A stretch of 64,000 nucleotides of DNA from Subsaxibacter sp. CAU 1640 (GCF_023156585.1 NZ_JALNMI010000005.1:124001-188000); one strand, 5' to 3'; shown: positions 42,305-52,233, numbered from the stretch's first letter. The notes: a model not told the origin generated them from the letters alone. Translations and numbers: made by a program.

Positions 42305-44220
42305 TGAAAACGCTATTAATTCAATTAAAAACAAAGTTGGTACTTGCACTGTTTATTAGTGCAAGTACAATTTTTGCCCAAAAGGCTGAACAGCCAGACG
42401 GTAATTACGATTTGGGAGCCAATATCAATGAGATGACATTGACAATAGGAGGGATTTTAGTTGTCGCTACCAATGATGGGCTCGTAGGTATTGACCCCAA
42501 GAAAAGTACGCCGATTTTTACATTCAATAACTTCGGAAAATTGAAACCGGAAGAAACAGATTTCATTCCAGGGACACCTTATATCGTAGTTTCTCAAGGT
42601 GCAGATTCAAAATTCGCTGGACTTGCCAAAACTAAAAGAGCAGTGATTGATTATGTACAAGGTAAAGTACTCTTCAATTCAGAAGATGATAATTGGAAAC
42701 AAGTGTACACATGTAACGTAGTGCTTCCACAAAACAAAATAATCATCAGCGGACTTCAGAAAAGTGACCAAAAATTTGAAAGTCAAGTGCCTAAAATTGC
42801 AGTTTATGATATTGTGAGCGGCAAACAAGATTTTTCATTTTTCTTGGATAAGCCAGGAAGAGTGGGAATGGCCAAAGATTTCAGTGTTACAGGAACTCCT
42901 CTGTTGTTGAAAAACTCAATTTTGATTCCTACTGCTCAAGGCATTTTGTCCATGTCTCACACAGGTGAAGAACAATGGCAAACTAAAATCAAAGGCGTCA
43001 ATTGGATGGTTGCAGACGAAACAGAAAAGGAAATCTACGCTTTTGAAGGTACATCCAATGGTGCCAATACCAGAATTCACAAAATTGGAAGCAATGGTGC
43101 TGAACTTTGGAAAGATGATCGAAAAGTAAAAGGAGTTGTATCTAATTTCGAAATTCTGCCGCAAGGTCTTGCGGTAGTAAGTAATAAGAGCGATGGTGGT
43201 AGCAATAGCGTTTTCGCTGCTAGTAATGAATCTGAAATTGCCTTTTTGAATGCTTCAAATGGTGAAGATCTTTGGGACAAAGCACCGAAGACGAAAGGCT
43301 ACGTTCAGCATTTCTATGTGATGGATGATGGTATTTTATTTGGAATCTATGAAGGTGGTATCAATAAAATTTCTTTTGATGGCAAAACACTCTTTAAAAA
43401 ACCATTGAAAACAGGTGAAAATATTATGGTCATGGCGCAATCACCACAAGGCTTGATTTATATCACCAGCGAAGATGCCAACATAGTTAATTTACAGACT
43501 GGCGAAGAGGTTTGGAATAAACCTCTAAAGTATAAGAGCGCAACTTCTGTTGCTTCTACTTTTGACAGTAAAAACAACCGTTATCTAATTGCTGCTGACG
43601 GAAAAATCATGGCTATTGATGCCAATAGTGGCGATGTCAGTGATTTGGCAAAATGTGATTTTGAAGAAAAAGAAGATCCAAATCATATGGAAATCAGAGA
43701 TGGCGGAATCTTTTTGTCGTCTGATCAAAATATGAGTATTGTGAATTTTGATGGAAGCGAAAACTATCATGCTTATTATAAATCGCCTGGAAGAAGCACT
43801 TTTGGGAAAATTATGGGCGGTATCACAGCTGTTGCTTCTACAGCCATGGCTGTCAGCATGAGTGCCAGAGCTGGAGCCAATAGAACAGGTATGGGAAGTA
43901 TGAATGATTTGAGCAACTATAATGACTATGGTAAAGAAGCCAAACGGGCGGCTGATATGTTTTCAGGAATTGCTGGTGCCTCTTTTGCTTATTTGGCAAC
44001 CAGATTTAAGGCTACTGCTGCCACTGAAAATGCTCAATTTATCCTAACAAAGTTGGATGAAGGTGTTGGCTTGGTAAAAGTCAACAAGGATACTGGAGAA
44101 GTGGATAAAGAGATTGTCTTAAAGGACAAAAAGCCAGAATATGAAGTAGATGAATTCGGCGGTTATTTGTTTTATAAAGCTAATGACAAAACCATTTACG
44201 CATACAATCTAGCTAAATAA
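42304..44220 (+). CDS. Secreted PQQ/WD-like beta-propeller protein
   Basis: A 638-residue protein with a signal peptide (LKTKLVLALFISASTIFAQK). Repeated blade-like units include VVATNDGLVGIDPKKSTPIF, GILSMSHTGEEQWQTKIKG, INKISFDGKTLFKKPLKTGE and NIVNLQTGEEVWNKPLKYKS, as in PQQ-like eight-bladed propellers. A Gly/Ala/Met-rich segment (about 510-570) interrupts the last blades. There is no enzyme signature; ligand binding or scaffolding is likely. A perfect hairpin lies in its signal-peptide codons and a strong terminator follows. Confidence 0.75.
   Translation: MKTLLIQLKTKLVLALFISASTIFAQKAEQPDGNYDLGANINEMTLTIGGILVVATNDGLVGIDPKKSTPIFTFNNFGKLKPEETDFIPGTPYIVVSQGADSKFAGLAKTKRAVIDYVQGKVLFNSEDDNWKQVYTCNVVLPQNKIIISGLQKSDQKFESQVPKIAVYDIVSGKQDFSFFLDKPGRVGMAKDFSVTGTPLLLKNSILIPTAQGILSMSHTGEEQWQTKIKGVNWMVADETEKEIYAFEGTSNGANTRIHKIGSNGAELWKDDRKVKGVVSNFEILPQGLAVVSNKSDGGSNSVFAASNESEIAFLNASNGEDLWDKAPKTKGYVQHFYVMDDGILFGIYEGGINKISFDGKTLFKKPLKTGENIMVMAQSPQGLIYITSEDANIVNLQTGEEVWNKPLKYKSATSVASTFDSKNNRYLIAADGKIMAIDANSGDVSDLAKCDFEEKEDPNHMEIRDGGIFLSSDQNMSIVNFDGSENYHAYYKSPGRSTFGKIMGGITAVASTAMAVSMSARAGANRTGMGSMNDLSNYNDYGKEAKRAADMFSGIAGASFAYLATRFKATAATENAQFILTKLDEGVGLVKVNKDTGEVDKEIVLKDKKPEYEVDEFGGYLFYKANDKTIYAYNLAK
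42340..42368 (+). promoter_or_regulatory. Perfect inverted repeat inside the signal-peptide codons
   Basis: GTACTTGCAC (42340-42349), 9 bases, GTGCAAGTAC (42359-42368): a 10-bp stem beginning 36 bases after the ATG. In mRNA it would form a stable hairpin early in the coding region and could slow translation or serve as a protein-binding site (inference). Confidence 0.5.
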
Positions 44221-44245
44221 ATCTTGTTGTTGAGATTGGGATTGG

Positions 44246-44280
44246 GCGCAATCCGATAACGATTGCGCTTAATCTTTTTT
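44246..44280 (+). terminator. Rho-independent terminator after the beta-propeller gene
   Basis: GCGCAATC (44246-44253) pairs with GATTGCGC (44261-44268) around a 7-base loop, followed by TTAATC and a six-T run. Confidence 0.88.
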
Positions 44281-44426
44281 AATTGCACCTTGTCGAAAAA
44301 ATCCCACCCTAACCTTAAAGAAGACTTATATTCGTAATGCTATTAATCAATTTTTTTAAAAAAGCGTCAGTTTTATCTGTAGTGCGTCTAATCGTTCCAG
44401 ATCTGATGCTTTTTTTATGCTCAAAA

Positions 44427-46367
44427 ATGAAAAGAATTACCTTCCTTTTAGCTTTACTTTTTTCACTTTCACCTTCCTTTTCTCAAAATTTAGATAGTCT
44501 TTTGACTGCTGCAAAACAGTCCAAAAATGACTCTATCATTATAAGGGCTTATAACCGTGTGGGTTCAGCTTATATCTTTCGAGATACCAAAAAAGCACTT
44601 CAGATAATTGATGAGGGTGAAAAGCTTGCCAAAGAGAAAAAATTTCATTTTGGATTGAATGAGCTTATCAATACGCGTGGCATTTATATGGATGTCATCG
44701 GGAAATCAGATTCCGCCAATTATTACTTCACTCAAGCCTTAAATATGAGTAGACGGCATAACTTCAAGAATATTGAAGTGATGTGTGTCAATAACTTGGG
44801 AATGTTCAACTGGAACCGCAGTCATTTTGATGAGGCATTGAAGTATTTTTTTGAAGCGCTTCGGATGAATGACAAAGATGGTACCGAAAGGCAAAGTGCT
44901 TCCTATCTAAATAATATTGGATTGATTTATCAAGAAATGAATTTATTCGAGAAAGCTTTAGAATACCATCAAAAGTCTTTGGCAATCCGAGAAAAATACA
45001 ATCTCAAAGATGAGCAAGCCACTTCGCTAAATAACATTGGCATTGATTTGAAAAGTTTAGGAAAGATTGATGAAGCTATCGGTACATTTATTGAAGGAAG
45101 CAAAATCGCTATACAGACAGAAAATCTAGTAGAATATTACAGAATCTTGAACAACCTTGCTAATGCCTATCAAATGAAAGATGATGTCGATAAGGCCATT
45201 GAAACTTATTTGCAAGTATTGGACAAGCCAAATGATTATGAGGCAGATGAAAAAGCAAGTATTGATACATATGGAAATTTGGTGTTACTTTATAACAGTT
45301 TGAATGAACCTCAAAAGGCGCTTTTTTATGCAAACAAAGGATTTGAGTTGGTCAAAAAGTATCCTCATTCTGAAAATATTGCTGGAGAATTGTACCTAAA
45401 TGCTGCCGAAAGCCAATATATGTTACGCAATTTCTCAAAAGCGAGGGAGTTGACCCAAAAGTTTATCACGATCAAAGATTCTGTATTTTCAGATAAGAAT
45501 GCAAAGGCCGTTGCCGATTTAGAGATTAAATATGATACAGAAAAAAAGGAAAAACAAATTCTGATTCAACGTGCTGAATTGGCAGAAAAAAACCTCACAA
45601 TCCAAGAAAAAAATCTTCAGGTGTTTGGGTTGCTGTCATTGGCAATTGTTTTGGGACTGATAGGATTTTTGTTCTATAACCAACAAAAACTGAAAAACAA
45701 ACAACTCCACAAAGAAAATGAGCTAAAAGATGCATTGATACGCATTGAAACCCAAAACAAGCTTCAAGAACAACGTTTGCGCATCAGTCGTGATTTGCAC
45801 GACAATATTGGTGCACAGCTTGCTTTCATCATTTCATCCATAGATAATTTGAAGTATGGTTTCAATATTCAGGATGAAAAACTCAATCAGAAGTTGAGCA
45901 ATATCAGTGAATTCACGTCGTCGACTATTTATGAATTGAGAGATACTATTTGGGCGATGAACAAAAGCGAAATCACCTTTGAAGATTTACAAACCAGAAT
46001 TTCGAACTACATCGATAAGGCACACGTGTTTGAAGACAAAATCAACTTTTCGTTCAATGTTGCTGAAGGTGTTGATTTGAACAGAAAGTTTTCATCGGTG
46101 GAAGGTATGAACATCCATCGCGTGATACAAGAAGCCATTCACAATAGTTTGAAACACGGAAATCCATCACAAATACGTGTAGATGTTTCGCAGAAACTGC
46201 GCAATCTTCAATTTGAAGTTTCAGATGATGGCAAAGGTTTTGATTTGGAAGCGATACAAAAGGGAAATGGATTAATTAATATGCAAAAGCGTATTCAAGA
46301 AATAGGAGGTGAGTTATCAATGCAGTCCGAAAGCCAAAAAGGTACGAAGGTGACCATTTTGCTTTAG
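44427..46367 (+). CDS. TPR sensor histidine kinase, copy 1
   Basis: A 646-residue protein from the ATG at 44427, chosen because KRITFLLALLFSLSPSFSQ is a signal peptide (the frame extends to 44337). A periplasmic array of about six TPR units (for example YLNNIGLIYQEMNLFEKALE) is followed by a membrane helix (GLLSLAIVLGLIGFLFYNQQ), a coiled coil and a HisKA_3 domain with His in RISRDLHDNIGAQLAFIISS. The ATPase domain ends VSDDGKGFD and GNGLINMQKRI. It is of NarX/DesK type and should phosphorylate the NarL-like regulator downstream. Confidence 0.9.
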   Translation: MKRITFLLALLFSLSPSFSQNLDSLLTAAKQSKNDSIIIRAYNRVGSAYIFRDTKKALQIIDEGEKLAKEKKFHFGLNELINTRGIYMDVIGKSDSANYYFTQALNMSRRHNFKNIEVMCVNNLGMFNWNRSHFDEALKYFFEALRMNDKDGTERQSASYLNNIGLIYQEMNLFEKALEYHQKSLAIREKYNLKDEQATSLNNIGIDLKSLGKIDEAIGTFIEGSKIAIQTENLVEYYRILNNLANAYQMKDDVDKAIETYLQVLDKPNDYEADEKASIDTYGNLVLLYNSLNEPQKALFYANKGFELVKKYPHSENIAGELYLNAAESQYMLRNFSKARELTQKFITIKDSVFSDKNAKAVADLEIKYDTEKKEKQILIQRAELAEKNLTIQEKNLQVFGLLSLAIVLGLIGFLFYNQQKLKNKQLHKENELKDALIRIETQNKLQEQRLRISRDLHDNIGAQLAFIISSIDNLKYGFNIQDEKLNQKLSNISEFTSSTIYELRDTIWAMNKSEITFEDLQTRISNYIDKAHVFEDKINFSFNVAEGVDLNRKFSSVEGMNIHRVIQEAIHNSLKHGNPSQIRVDVSQKLRNLQFEVSDDGKGFDLEAIQKGNGLINMQKRIQEIGGELSMQSESQKGTKVTILL

Positions 46368-46424
46368 TAAAACGTCACTATCAAAAAATATAGTACTTTA
46401 ATGGTGCATTTTATCAAGACAACT

Positions 46425-48302
46425 ATGACTCTTAAGCATCTCATTCTATTGATTGCTTTCATTTCTTTTGGCAACATATTTTCACAGATTTCCGTGGAAA
46501 AGCTTAATGATTCTGCAATGGGTTTATACAAGCAAAATCCAAAACAAGCTGTCTCAATCTTGCAAGGTGCACTCAAAAAAAGCGAGAACAATCCCAAAAT
46601 TTATAATTACTCCAAGAATAATTTGGCAATTGTTTATCGCGATTTGGGCCAATTTGAAAAATCCAAAAGGCTGTCGGAAGAGTCTTTGTCCAATCCTTTG
46701 GATTCTTTAATGATGGCTTCTGCATATAATAATATTGGAGCTTGCAATAGAAGCCTCGGCAGTTATGAAGAGGCTCTTACAATGTATCTGAAAGCGCTTT
46801 CCATCTATGAAAAGAAAAATGCTTTGAAAGAAATGGCGACCGTAAACAATAATATAGGAATGGTTTACAGTTACCTTAATATTAACGATAAAGCCATTCA
46901 ATATCATTTAAAAGCTATTGATATTTTTGAAAAGGAGTCCAACAAAAAGGGAATTTCTGAAGCTTATAATAACATTGCCATTATATATGCCAATGATGGC
47001 GATCTGGACAAGGCGCTCGATTACTTTAAATATTCTCTTTCTATTGAAGAAGAACTCCAGGACCAGAAAGGCATTGCCGAATCTTCGAATAATGTAGGTG
47101 CTGTTTATTACTATATGCAAAAAATTGATTCTGCGTTGGTATATTTCAAAAAATCGGCATCCATTGAAAAGTCAATTGGGAATCTTGCAGGTGTCAGCGC
47201 TAGTTATAATAACATTGCCCAAGTATTGATTGAAAATGAAAGAGTTGATGAGTCAAAACGTTTTATTGACAGCGCATATATTTTTGCCAACGAATCTAAA
47301 ACGGCTGTAGATATTGAAATGGCTTTGGAATTGTATTCACAATATTATGAAGCTAAAAACGACACAAAGACTGCATTAAAATACTACAAAGATTACACGA
47401 AGATAAAGGACAGTCTGTTGAATTTTGATACCAATGAAAGAGTTGCAAAGCTCGAAATTGAATATCAAACCGAAAAAAAGGAAAAGGAAATTCTGTCGCA
47501 ACGAGCCGACTTGGCTGAAAAAGAACTCGATTTAAGCAAGAAGAATTATTACATTCTAGGATTGGTAGCATTAGCCGTTGTGCTGACGCTATTGGGTTTT
47601 TTGGTCTATAATCAGCAGAAGCTCAAAAACCGACAACTCAAAAAGGAGAATGAGTTAAAAGATGCTTTGATTAAAATTGAAACCCAAAATAGGTTGCAAG
47701 AACAACGCTTACGAATCAGTCGCGATTTGCACGACAATATTGGAGCGCAGCTTACCTTCATCATTTCATCGCTAGACAATCTAAAATATGGTTTTCAACT
47801 TCCTGAAAAACTAGGTCAAAAGCTTAAAAACATCAGCGAATTTACCACAACCACTATCTATGAACTGCGCGATACCATTTGGGCAATGAACAAAAACGAA
47901 ATCTCTTTAGAAGATTTACAAACACGTATTTCAAATTTTATTGAAAAAGCTGATTCTGCTTCAGATGCTGTTAATTTTCAGTTTGAAATGGATAAGAATT
48001 TGAATGGTGATTTGAAGTTTTCATCTGTAGAAGGAATGAATATTTATAGAATTATTCAAGAAGCCATTAATAATGCTTTGAAATATGCTAATGCCAAAAC
48101 CATTAAGGTGCATTTTGAAAAAATTGATGATGAACTGCATATCATTATCAAAGATGATGGTGTAGGATTTGATGATATGACAGTGCAGATGGGCAATGGC
48201 ATTAATAATATGAGAAAGAGAGCTCAAGAACTGGGAGCAAGCATCACTATAAATTCAACAGTGAATCAAGGAACAGCTATATTGTTGAAATATCATCTGT
48301 GA
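46425..48302 (+). CDS. TPR sensor histidine kinase, copy 2
   Basis: A 625-residue paralogue of the preceding gene, from the ATG at 46425 (TLKHLILLIAFISFGNIFSQ signal). TPR units include MASAYNNIGACNRSLGSYEE and TVNNNIGMVYSYLNINDKAI. The membrane helix is YYILGLVALAVVLTLLGFLV, the kinase His lies in RISRDLHDNIGAQLTFIISS, and the ATPase has IKDDGVGFDD and GNGINNMRKRA. Kinase cores of the two copies are nearly the same while the TPR sensors differ, which suggests two inputs to one regulator. Confidence 0.9.
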   Translation: MTLKHLILLIAFISFGNIFSQISVEKLNDSAMGLYKQNPKQAVSILQGALKKSENNPKIYNYSKNNLAIVYRDLGQFEKSKRLSEESLSNPLDSLMMASAYNNIGACNRSLGSYEEALTMYLKALSIYEKKNALKEMATVNNNIGMVYSYLNINDKAIQYHLKAIDIFEKESNKKGISEAYNNIAIIYANDGDLDKALDYFKYSLSIEEELQDQKGIAESSNNVGAVYYYMQKIDSALVYFKKSASIEKSIGNLAGVSASYNNIAQVLIENERVDESKRFIDSAYIFANESKTAVDIEMALELYSQYYEAKNDTKTALKYYKDYTKIKDSLLNFDTNERVAKLEIEYQTEKKEKEILSQRADLAEKELDLSKKNYYILGLVALAVVLTLLGFLVYNQQKLKNRQLKKENELKDALIKIETQNRLQEQRLRISRDLHDNIGAQLTFIISSLDNLKYGFQLPEKLGQKLKNISEFTTTTIYELRDTIWAMNKNEISLEDLQTRISNFIEKADSASDAVNFQFEMDKNLNGDLKFSSVEGMNIYRIIQEAINNALKYANAKTIKVHFEKIDDELHIIIKDDGVGFDDMTVQMGNGINNMRKRAQELGASITINSTVNQGTAILLKYHL

Positions 48303-48373
48303 ATATACGCTAAATGACGTATTTGTATAAATTCTCAAAATTGTAACTTACGCCTAAACTAAATTGATTCGTA

Positions 48374-49024
48374 ATGAATATTAAGATAGCCATTGTTGAC
48401 GATAATATGTTTTTAATTAATGCGGTAAAAGAGAAACTTTCTTTTTTTGAAGAACTGAATTTCAAATTTTCTGCAATGAATGGCTCTGAATTGTTGATAC
48501 AACTTGAGGGCAATTCAAATCTCGATTTGATATTGATGGATATTGAAATGCCTGTGCTGAACGGCATTGAAACTACCGAAATTGTCAAGCAAAAATATCC
48601 GCATATCAAAATCATTATGTTGACGGTTTTTGATAATGATGAAAATATTTTCAACGCCATCAAGGCAGGAGCAGATGGTTATTTATTGAAAGAAATCAAC
48701 GCCAAAGATTTATACAACGGCATTCTTGAAACCTTGAATGGAGGTGCAGCGATGAATCCATCGATTGCTATGAAAACATTGAAATTGCTTCGTAATCCAA
48801 TGGCAATTGAAAATCCAGACGATAAAGAAGATATTCAGTTGACCCAACGAGAAATTGATGTTCTCGAACAGTTAAGTAAGGGTTTGAATTATAACAAAAT
48901 CGCTGAAAATCTCATATTATCATCAGGAACTGTAAGAAAGCATATTGAAAATATTTACAGAAAATTACAAGTGCATAACAAACTTGAAGCTGTTCAAAAA
49001 GCAAAAAAGAACAATCTTATTTGA
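48374..49024 (+). CDS. NarL/LuxR-type response regulator
   Basis: A 216-residue protein. The receiver domain has KIAIVDDNMFLINAVKEKL (acidic pocket), the phospho-Asp in LILMDIEMPVLNGIET, MLTVF and KAGADGYLLKEI. The C-terminal LuxR-type helix-turn-helix is LTQREIDVLEQLSKGLNYNK then LSSGTVRKHIENIYRKL. It follows the two TPR kinases after 71 bp and is their likely cognate regulator. Its last 8 bp overlap the convergent coaD gene. Confidence 0.92.
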   Translation: MNIKIAIVDDNMFLINAVKEKLSFFEELNFKFSAMNGSELLIQLEGNSNLDLILMDIEMPVLNGIETTEIVKQKYPHIKIIMLTVFDNDENIFNAIKAGADGYLLKEINAKDLYNGILETLNGGAAMNPSIAMKTLKLLRNPMAIENPDDKEDIQLTQREIDVLEQLSKGLNYNKIAENLILSSGTVRKHIENIYRKLQVHNKLEAVQKAKKNNLI

Positions 49025-49472
49025 TTGTTACGCTTTCAGGAACCAAAACGGTATAATCACCATTGTTTCTGATGACATCTCTCACAATTGAAGAAGAAAT
49101 AAATGATGTTCGAGCAGCTGTTAAAAGAAAAACCGTCTCAATTTTAGAGAGTTTTCTGTTGGTGTGAGCAATCGCTTTTTCGAATTCAAAGTCCGCCGGA
49201 TTTCTTAAACCACGAAGAATAAATTGGGCATCAATTTTATGACAAAAGTCAATCGTAAGACCTTTATAAGTCATTACTTTTACTTTTGGTTCATCTTTGA
49301 AGGCTTCTTCTATAAACTGTTTTCTTTCTTCCAAAGAAAACATATATTTCTTATCAGCATTGATACCAATGGCTACCACCACTTCATCAAACAATTTGAC
49401 GCCTCTTTTTATGATGTCGTAATGACCTAAAGTAATTGGATCAAACGATCCTGGAAATAATGCTCTTCTCAT
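49017..49472 (-). CDS. coaD: Phosphopantetheine adenylyltransferase
   Basis: A 151-residue nucleotidyltransferase: ALFPGSFDPITLGHYDIIKR holds the TxGH-like motif, KYMFSLEERKQFIEEAF, then DAQFILRGLRNPADFEFEKA and the C-terminal TSFISSSIVRDVI. It makes dephospho-CoA from 4'-phosphopantetheine and ATP. It follows ddl on the minus strand (70 bp) and overlaps the response-regulator gene tail to tail. Confidence 0.96.
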   Translation of the reverse strand: MRRALFPGSFDPITLGHYDIIKRGVKLFDEVVVAIGINADKKYMFSLEERKQFIEEAFKDEPKVKVMTYKGLTIDFCHKIDAQFILRGLRNPADFEFEKAIAHTNRKLSKIETVFLLTAARTSFISSSIVRDVIRNNGDYTVLVPESVTIK

Positions 49473-49541
49473 ACCACTTCCTGCAAATGCAGTACTTCTG
49501 AATTAATGTTAGTATTATCAAAGATACTTAATTATTCATCA

Positions 49542-50519
49542 TTAATTGGCAAGAGCTTCCTCAATGGCATTTCCAAACAATTCACCCAAACTGATACCAG
49601 CTGCAGCAGCTTGTTGAGGTAAAATACTAGCCTTTGTCAAACCTGGTACTGTATTGACTTCCAACAAATGTGGTTCGCCATCTTTAAAGATATATTCGCT
49701 CCTGCTGAAACCTGTCATTTTTAAAACTTCATAAACTTTCTTGGCAACTGAATTTACCTTTTCTTCTTGCTCTTTCGAAATTCTGGCAGGTGTAATTTCT
49801 TGTGATTCACCTAAATATTTTGCTTTATAATCAAAAAAATCATTGTCGCTCACGATTTCCGTGATTGGCAAAACCTTCACTTCACCTTTGTAAGTGATGA
49901 CTCCGACAGATACTTCGGTGCCATCCAAAAACGATTCAATAATCACTTCATCATCTTCCTTAAAAGCTACTTCAAGGGCATACTGAAGTTCTTCTTTTTT
50001 GTAAACCTTGGTCACGCCAAAACTGCTTCCTGCTTTGTTCGCTTTCACAAAACAAGGCAATCCAACTTTATCTATGATTGCTGGTTCATCAACAGTATCG
50101 CCATAATTCACGTAATAAGAAGTCGCTGTTTTGATGCCATAAGGTTTAAGGACGCTTAAACAATCCCTTTTATTGAAGGTGAGAGCCGCTTGGTACATAC
50201 CGCAACTCGTATGCGGAATATTCAATAACTGAAAATAGCCTTGCATATAACCATCTTCACCAGGCGTGCCGTGAATCGCATTGAAAACACAGTCGAAGGT
50301 TGTTTTTTGACCTTCAACAGTTACGGAAAAATCATTTTTATCAATTGGAAATTCAGCCTCATTTTCATCAACATACACCCATTTATTCTTGAAAATATGA
50401 ACGCGAAAAGCGTTATAGTGTTCTTTGTCCAAAGTTTCAAAAACCACTTGGCCACTTTTTAGCGAGATTTCATATTCGCTGGAATAGCCTCCCATAATGA
50501 TGGCAATATTCTTTTTCAT
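49542..50519 (-). CDS. ddl: D-alanine--D-alanine ligase
   Basis: A 325-residue ATP-grasp enzyme. GGYSSEYEISLKSGQVVFE, NAIHGTPGEDGYMQGYFQLL, CFVKANKAGSSFGVTKVYKK, IIESFLDGTEVSVGV and LLEVNTVPGLTKASILPQQA cover the substrate and Mg sites. It makes the D-Ala-D-Ala dipeptide for peptidoglycan. It is divergent from the PASTA gene, which also points to cell-wall work. Confidence 0.96.
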   Translation of the reverse strand: MKKNIAIIMGGYSSEYEISLKSGQVVFETLDKEHYNAFRVHIFKNKWVYVDENEAEFPIDKNDFSVTVEGQKTTFDCVFNAIHGTPGEDGYMQGYFQLLNIPHTSCGMYQAALTFNKRDCLSVLKPYGIKTATSYYVNYGDTVDEPAIIDKVGLPCFVKANKAGSSFGVTKVYKKEELQYALEVAFKEDDEVIIESFLDGTEVSVGVITYKGEVKVLPITEIVSDNDFFDYKAKYLGESQEITPARISKEQEEKVNSVAKKVYEVLKMTGFSRSEYIFKDGEPHLLEVNTVPGLTKASILPQQAAAAGISLGELFGNAIEEALAN

Positions 50520-50565
50520 ATATAAAACAAACGACGGAAATAATCGTTAAGCTAAAATATCACAT

Positions 50566-50606
50566 AAAAACCAAAAGAAAAAACGCTTTGGTTTTTATAT
50601 ATTTGT
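50566..50606. promoter_or_regulatory. Inverted repeat and -7 box between ddl and the PASTA gene
   Basis: AAAAACCAAA (about 50566-50575) pairs perfectly with TTTGGTTTTT (about 50588-50597). TATATTTG follows at about 50599-50606, an exact TAnnTTTG box for the PASTA gene. The inverted repeat sits where a -33 element would be, so it could be an operator. Coordinates here may be off by one. Confidence 0.4.
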
Positions 50607-50623
50607 CCTATACAAAAAACTTA

Positions 50624-51187
50624 ATGAGCCTTAAAAATTTTCTGACCAGCAAAGTATTTCTCAAGCAATTGGCATTGGCTATTTTGGCACTGGTTGTTCT
50701 CTCTTTTATCATTTTGAAATGGTTAAACATCACCACAAATCACGGTAGTTTTGTGGAAGTGCCTGATTTGACCGGGAAATCTTTGGAAACAGTTCAAATA
50801 GAATTGGAAGACAGAGATTTAAGAATGGAAATTCAAGATTCGGCAAACTTCAATCCTAAATATCCAAAGTATTCTGTGATAGAGCAATATCCTTTGGCAG
50901 GAACCCAAGTAAAGGAAGACCGTAAAATTTATTTAACATTGAATCCTTCAGGCTATAGAAAAGTTGAGGTGCCAAATATCGTAAGACGAACATTTAGACA
51001 AGCTAAACCAACGCTTGAAGCCCTTGGTTTTGAGGTTGGAAAAATATCTTATGTTGATGATATCGGGAAGGATGAAGTATTGTCAATGAGTTTCAAAGGT
51101 GAGAAATTGGCGAAAGGCGATTTGTTGCCAATTACTTCAAAAATCGATTTGGTTCTTGGCAATGGTAATAGAACGGATGGCGAATAA
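50624..51187 (+). CDS. PASTA-domain membrane protein
   Basis: A 187-residue protein from the ATG at 50624 (the frame extends upstream into the promoter region). One N-terminal membrane helix (QLALAILALVVLSFIILKWL) is followed by PASTA units: SFVEVPDLTGKSLETVQIEL with YSVIEQYPLAGTQVKED, then KVEVPNIVRRTFRQAKPTLE, with a less clear third. PASTA domains bind muropeptides or penicillin-like ligands. There is no kinase domain, unlike PknB. Its TAA overlaps the ATG of rluD, so the pair is coupled. Confidence 0.85.
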   Translation: MSLKNFLTSKVFLKQLALAILALVVLSFIILKWLNITTNHGSFVEVPDLTGKSLETVQIELEDRDLRMEIQDSANFNPKYPKYSVIEQYPLAGTQVKEDRKIYLTLNPSGYRKVEVPNIVRRTFRQAKPTLEALGFEVGKISYVDDIGKDEVLSMSFKGEKLAKGDLLPITSKIDLVLGNGNRTDGE

Positions 51188-52233
51188 TGATTGAAGATAC
51201 TACACCCAATGACGAAAATGACGATGATGATTTATACGAGCATCACGCATTTACGGTAGATAAAGGCCAGCAGCCACTTCGCATCGATAAATACTTGATG
51301 AATCGTGTGGAAAATGCCACTCGAAACAAAATTCAGACGGCCGCAAAAGAAGGAAGCATCTACGTTAACAATGTGCCTGTAAAACAGAATTACAAGGTTA
51401 AGCCATTTGATAAAATACGGGTGCTGTTTTCGCATCCTCCTTACGAATACCTTCTTACGCCTGAAAATATTCCATTGGATATTGTGTATGAAGACGATGA
51501 GTTGTTGGTAGTCAATAAACCTGCAGGTATGGTGGTGCATCCTGGTCACGGTAATTATTCTGGGACGCTTATCAATGCCTTGACGTATCATTTTGATAAT
51601 TTGCCAAATAACTCCAGTAATAGACCTGGTTTGGTGCATCGTATTGATAAAGACACCAGCGGACTATTGGTCATTGCGAAGACAGAAGAAGCGATGACGC
51701 ATCTGGCAAAGCAGTTTTTTGACAAAACCAGCGAACGTGAATATGTAGCCATTGTTTGGGGAAATGTGGAAGCCGATGAAGGCACCATTGAAGGCAACAT
51801 AGGTCGTCACCCAAAAAATAGATTGCAGAATACCGTTTTTGAAGGTGATGATGAAGACAAAGGCAAGCCAGCTGTGACGCATTATAAAGTTTTGGAGCGT
51901 TTGGGATATGTCACTTTGGTAGCCTGTACACTAGAAACAGGTCGTACGCATCAAATACGTGTGCATATGAAACATATTGGTCATACGCTTTTTAATGACG
52001 AACGTTATGGTGGTGAGAAAATATTGAAAGGAACTACGTTTAGCAAGTACAAACAATTTGTTGAAAACTGCTTTAAAATTTTGCCAAGACAGGCATTACA
52101 CGCAAAAACACTCGGTTTTGAACATCCTAAAACTGGTAAATTATTGCGTTTTGATTCTGAAATTCCACAAGATATGCAAGACTGTATCGAGAAGTGGAGG
52201 AATTATGCAAAGCATCAAGATATTGAGGAATGA
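51187..52233 (+). CDS. rluD: Ribosomal large subunit pseudouridine synthase RluD-like
   Basis: A 348-residue enzyme with an N-terminal S4 RNA-binding domain (LRIDKYLMNRVENATRNKIQ) and the catalytic domain: VVNKPAGMVVHPGHGNYSGT, then the active-site Asp in GLVHRIDKDTSGLLVIAKTE, and TGRTHQIRVHMKHIGHTLF. RluD converts uridines of helix 69 in 23S rRNA to pseudouridine. Overlap with the PASTA gene is a typical flavobacterial arrangement. Confidence 0.93.
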   Translation: MIEDTTPNDENDDDDLYEHHAFTVDKGQQPLRIDKYLMNRVENATRNKIQTAAKEGSIYVNNVPVKQNYKVKPFDKIRVLFSHPPYEYLLTPENIPLDIVYEDDELLVVNKPAGMVVHPGHGNYSGTLINALTYHFDNLPNNSSNRPGLVHRIDKDTSGLLVIAKTEEAMTHLAKQFFDKTSEREYVAIVWGNVEADEGTIEGNIGRHPKNRLQNTVFEGDDEDKGKPAVTHYKVLERLGYVTLVACTLETGRTHQIRVHMKHIGHTLFNDERYGGEKILKGTTFSKYKQFVENCFKILPRQALHAKTLGFEHPKTGKLLRFDSEIPQDMQDCIEKWRNYAKHQDIEE

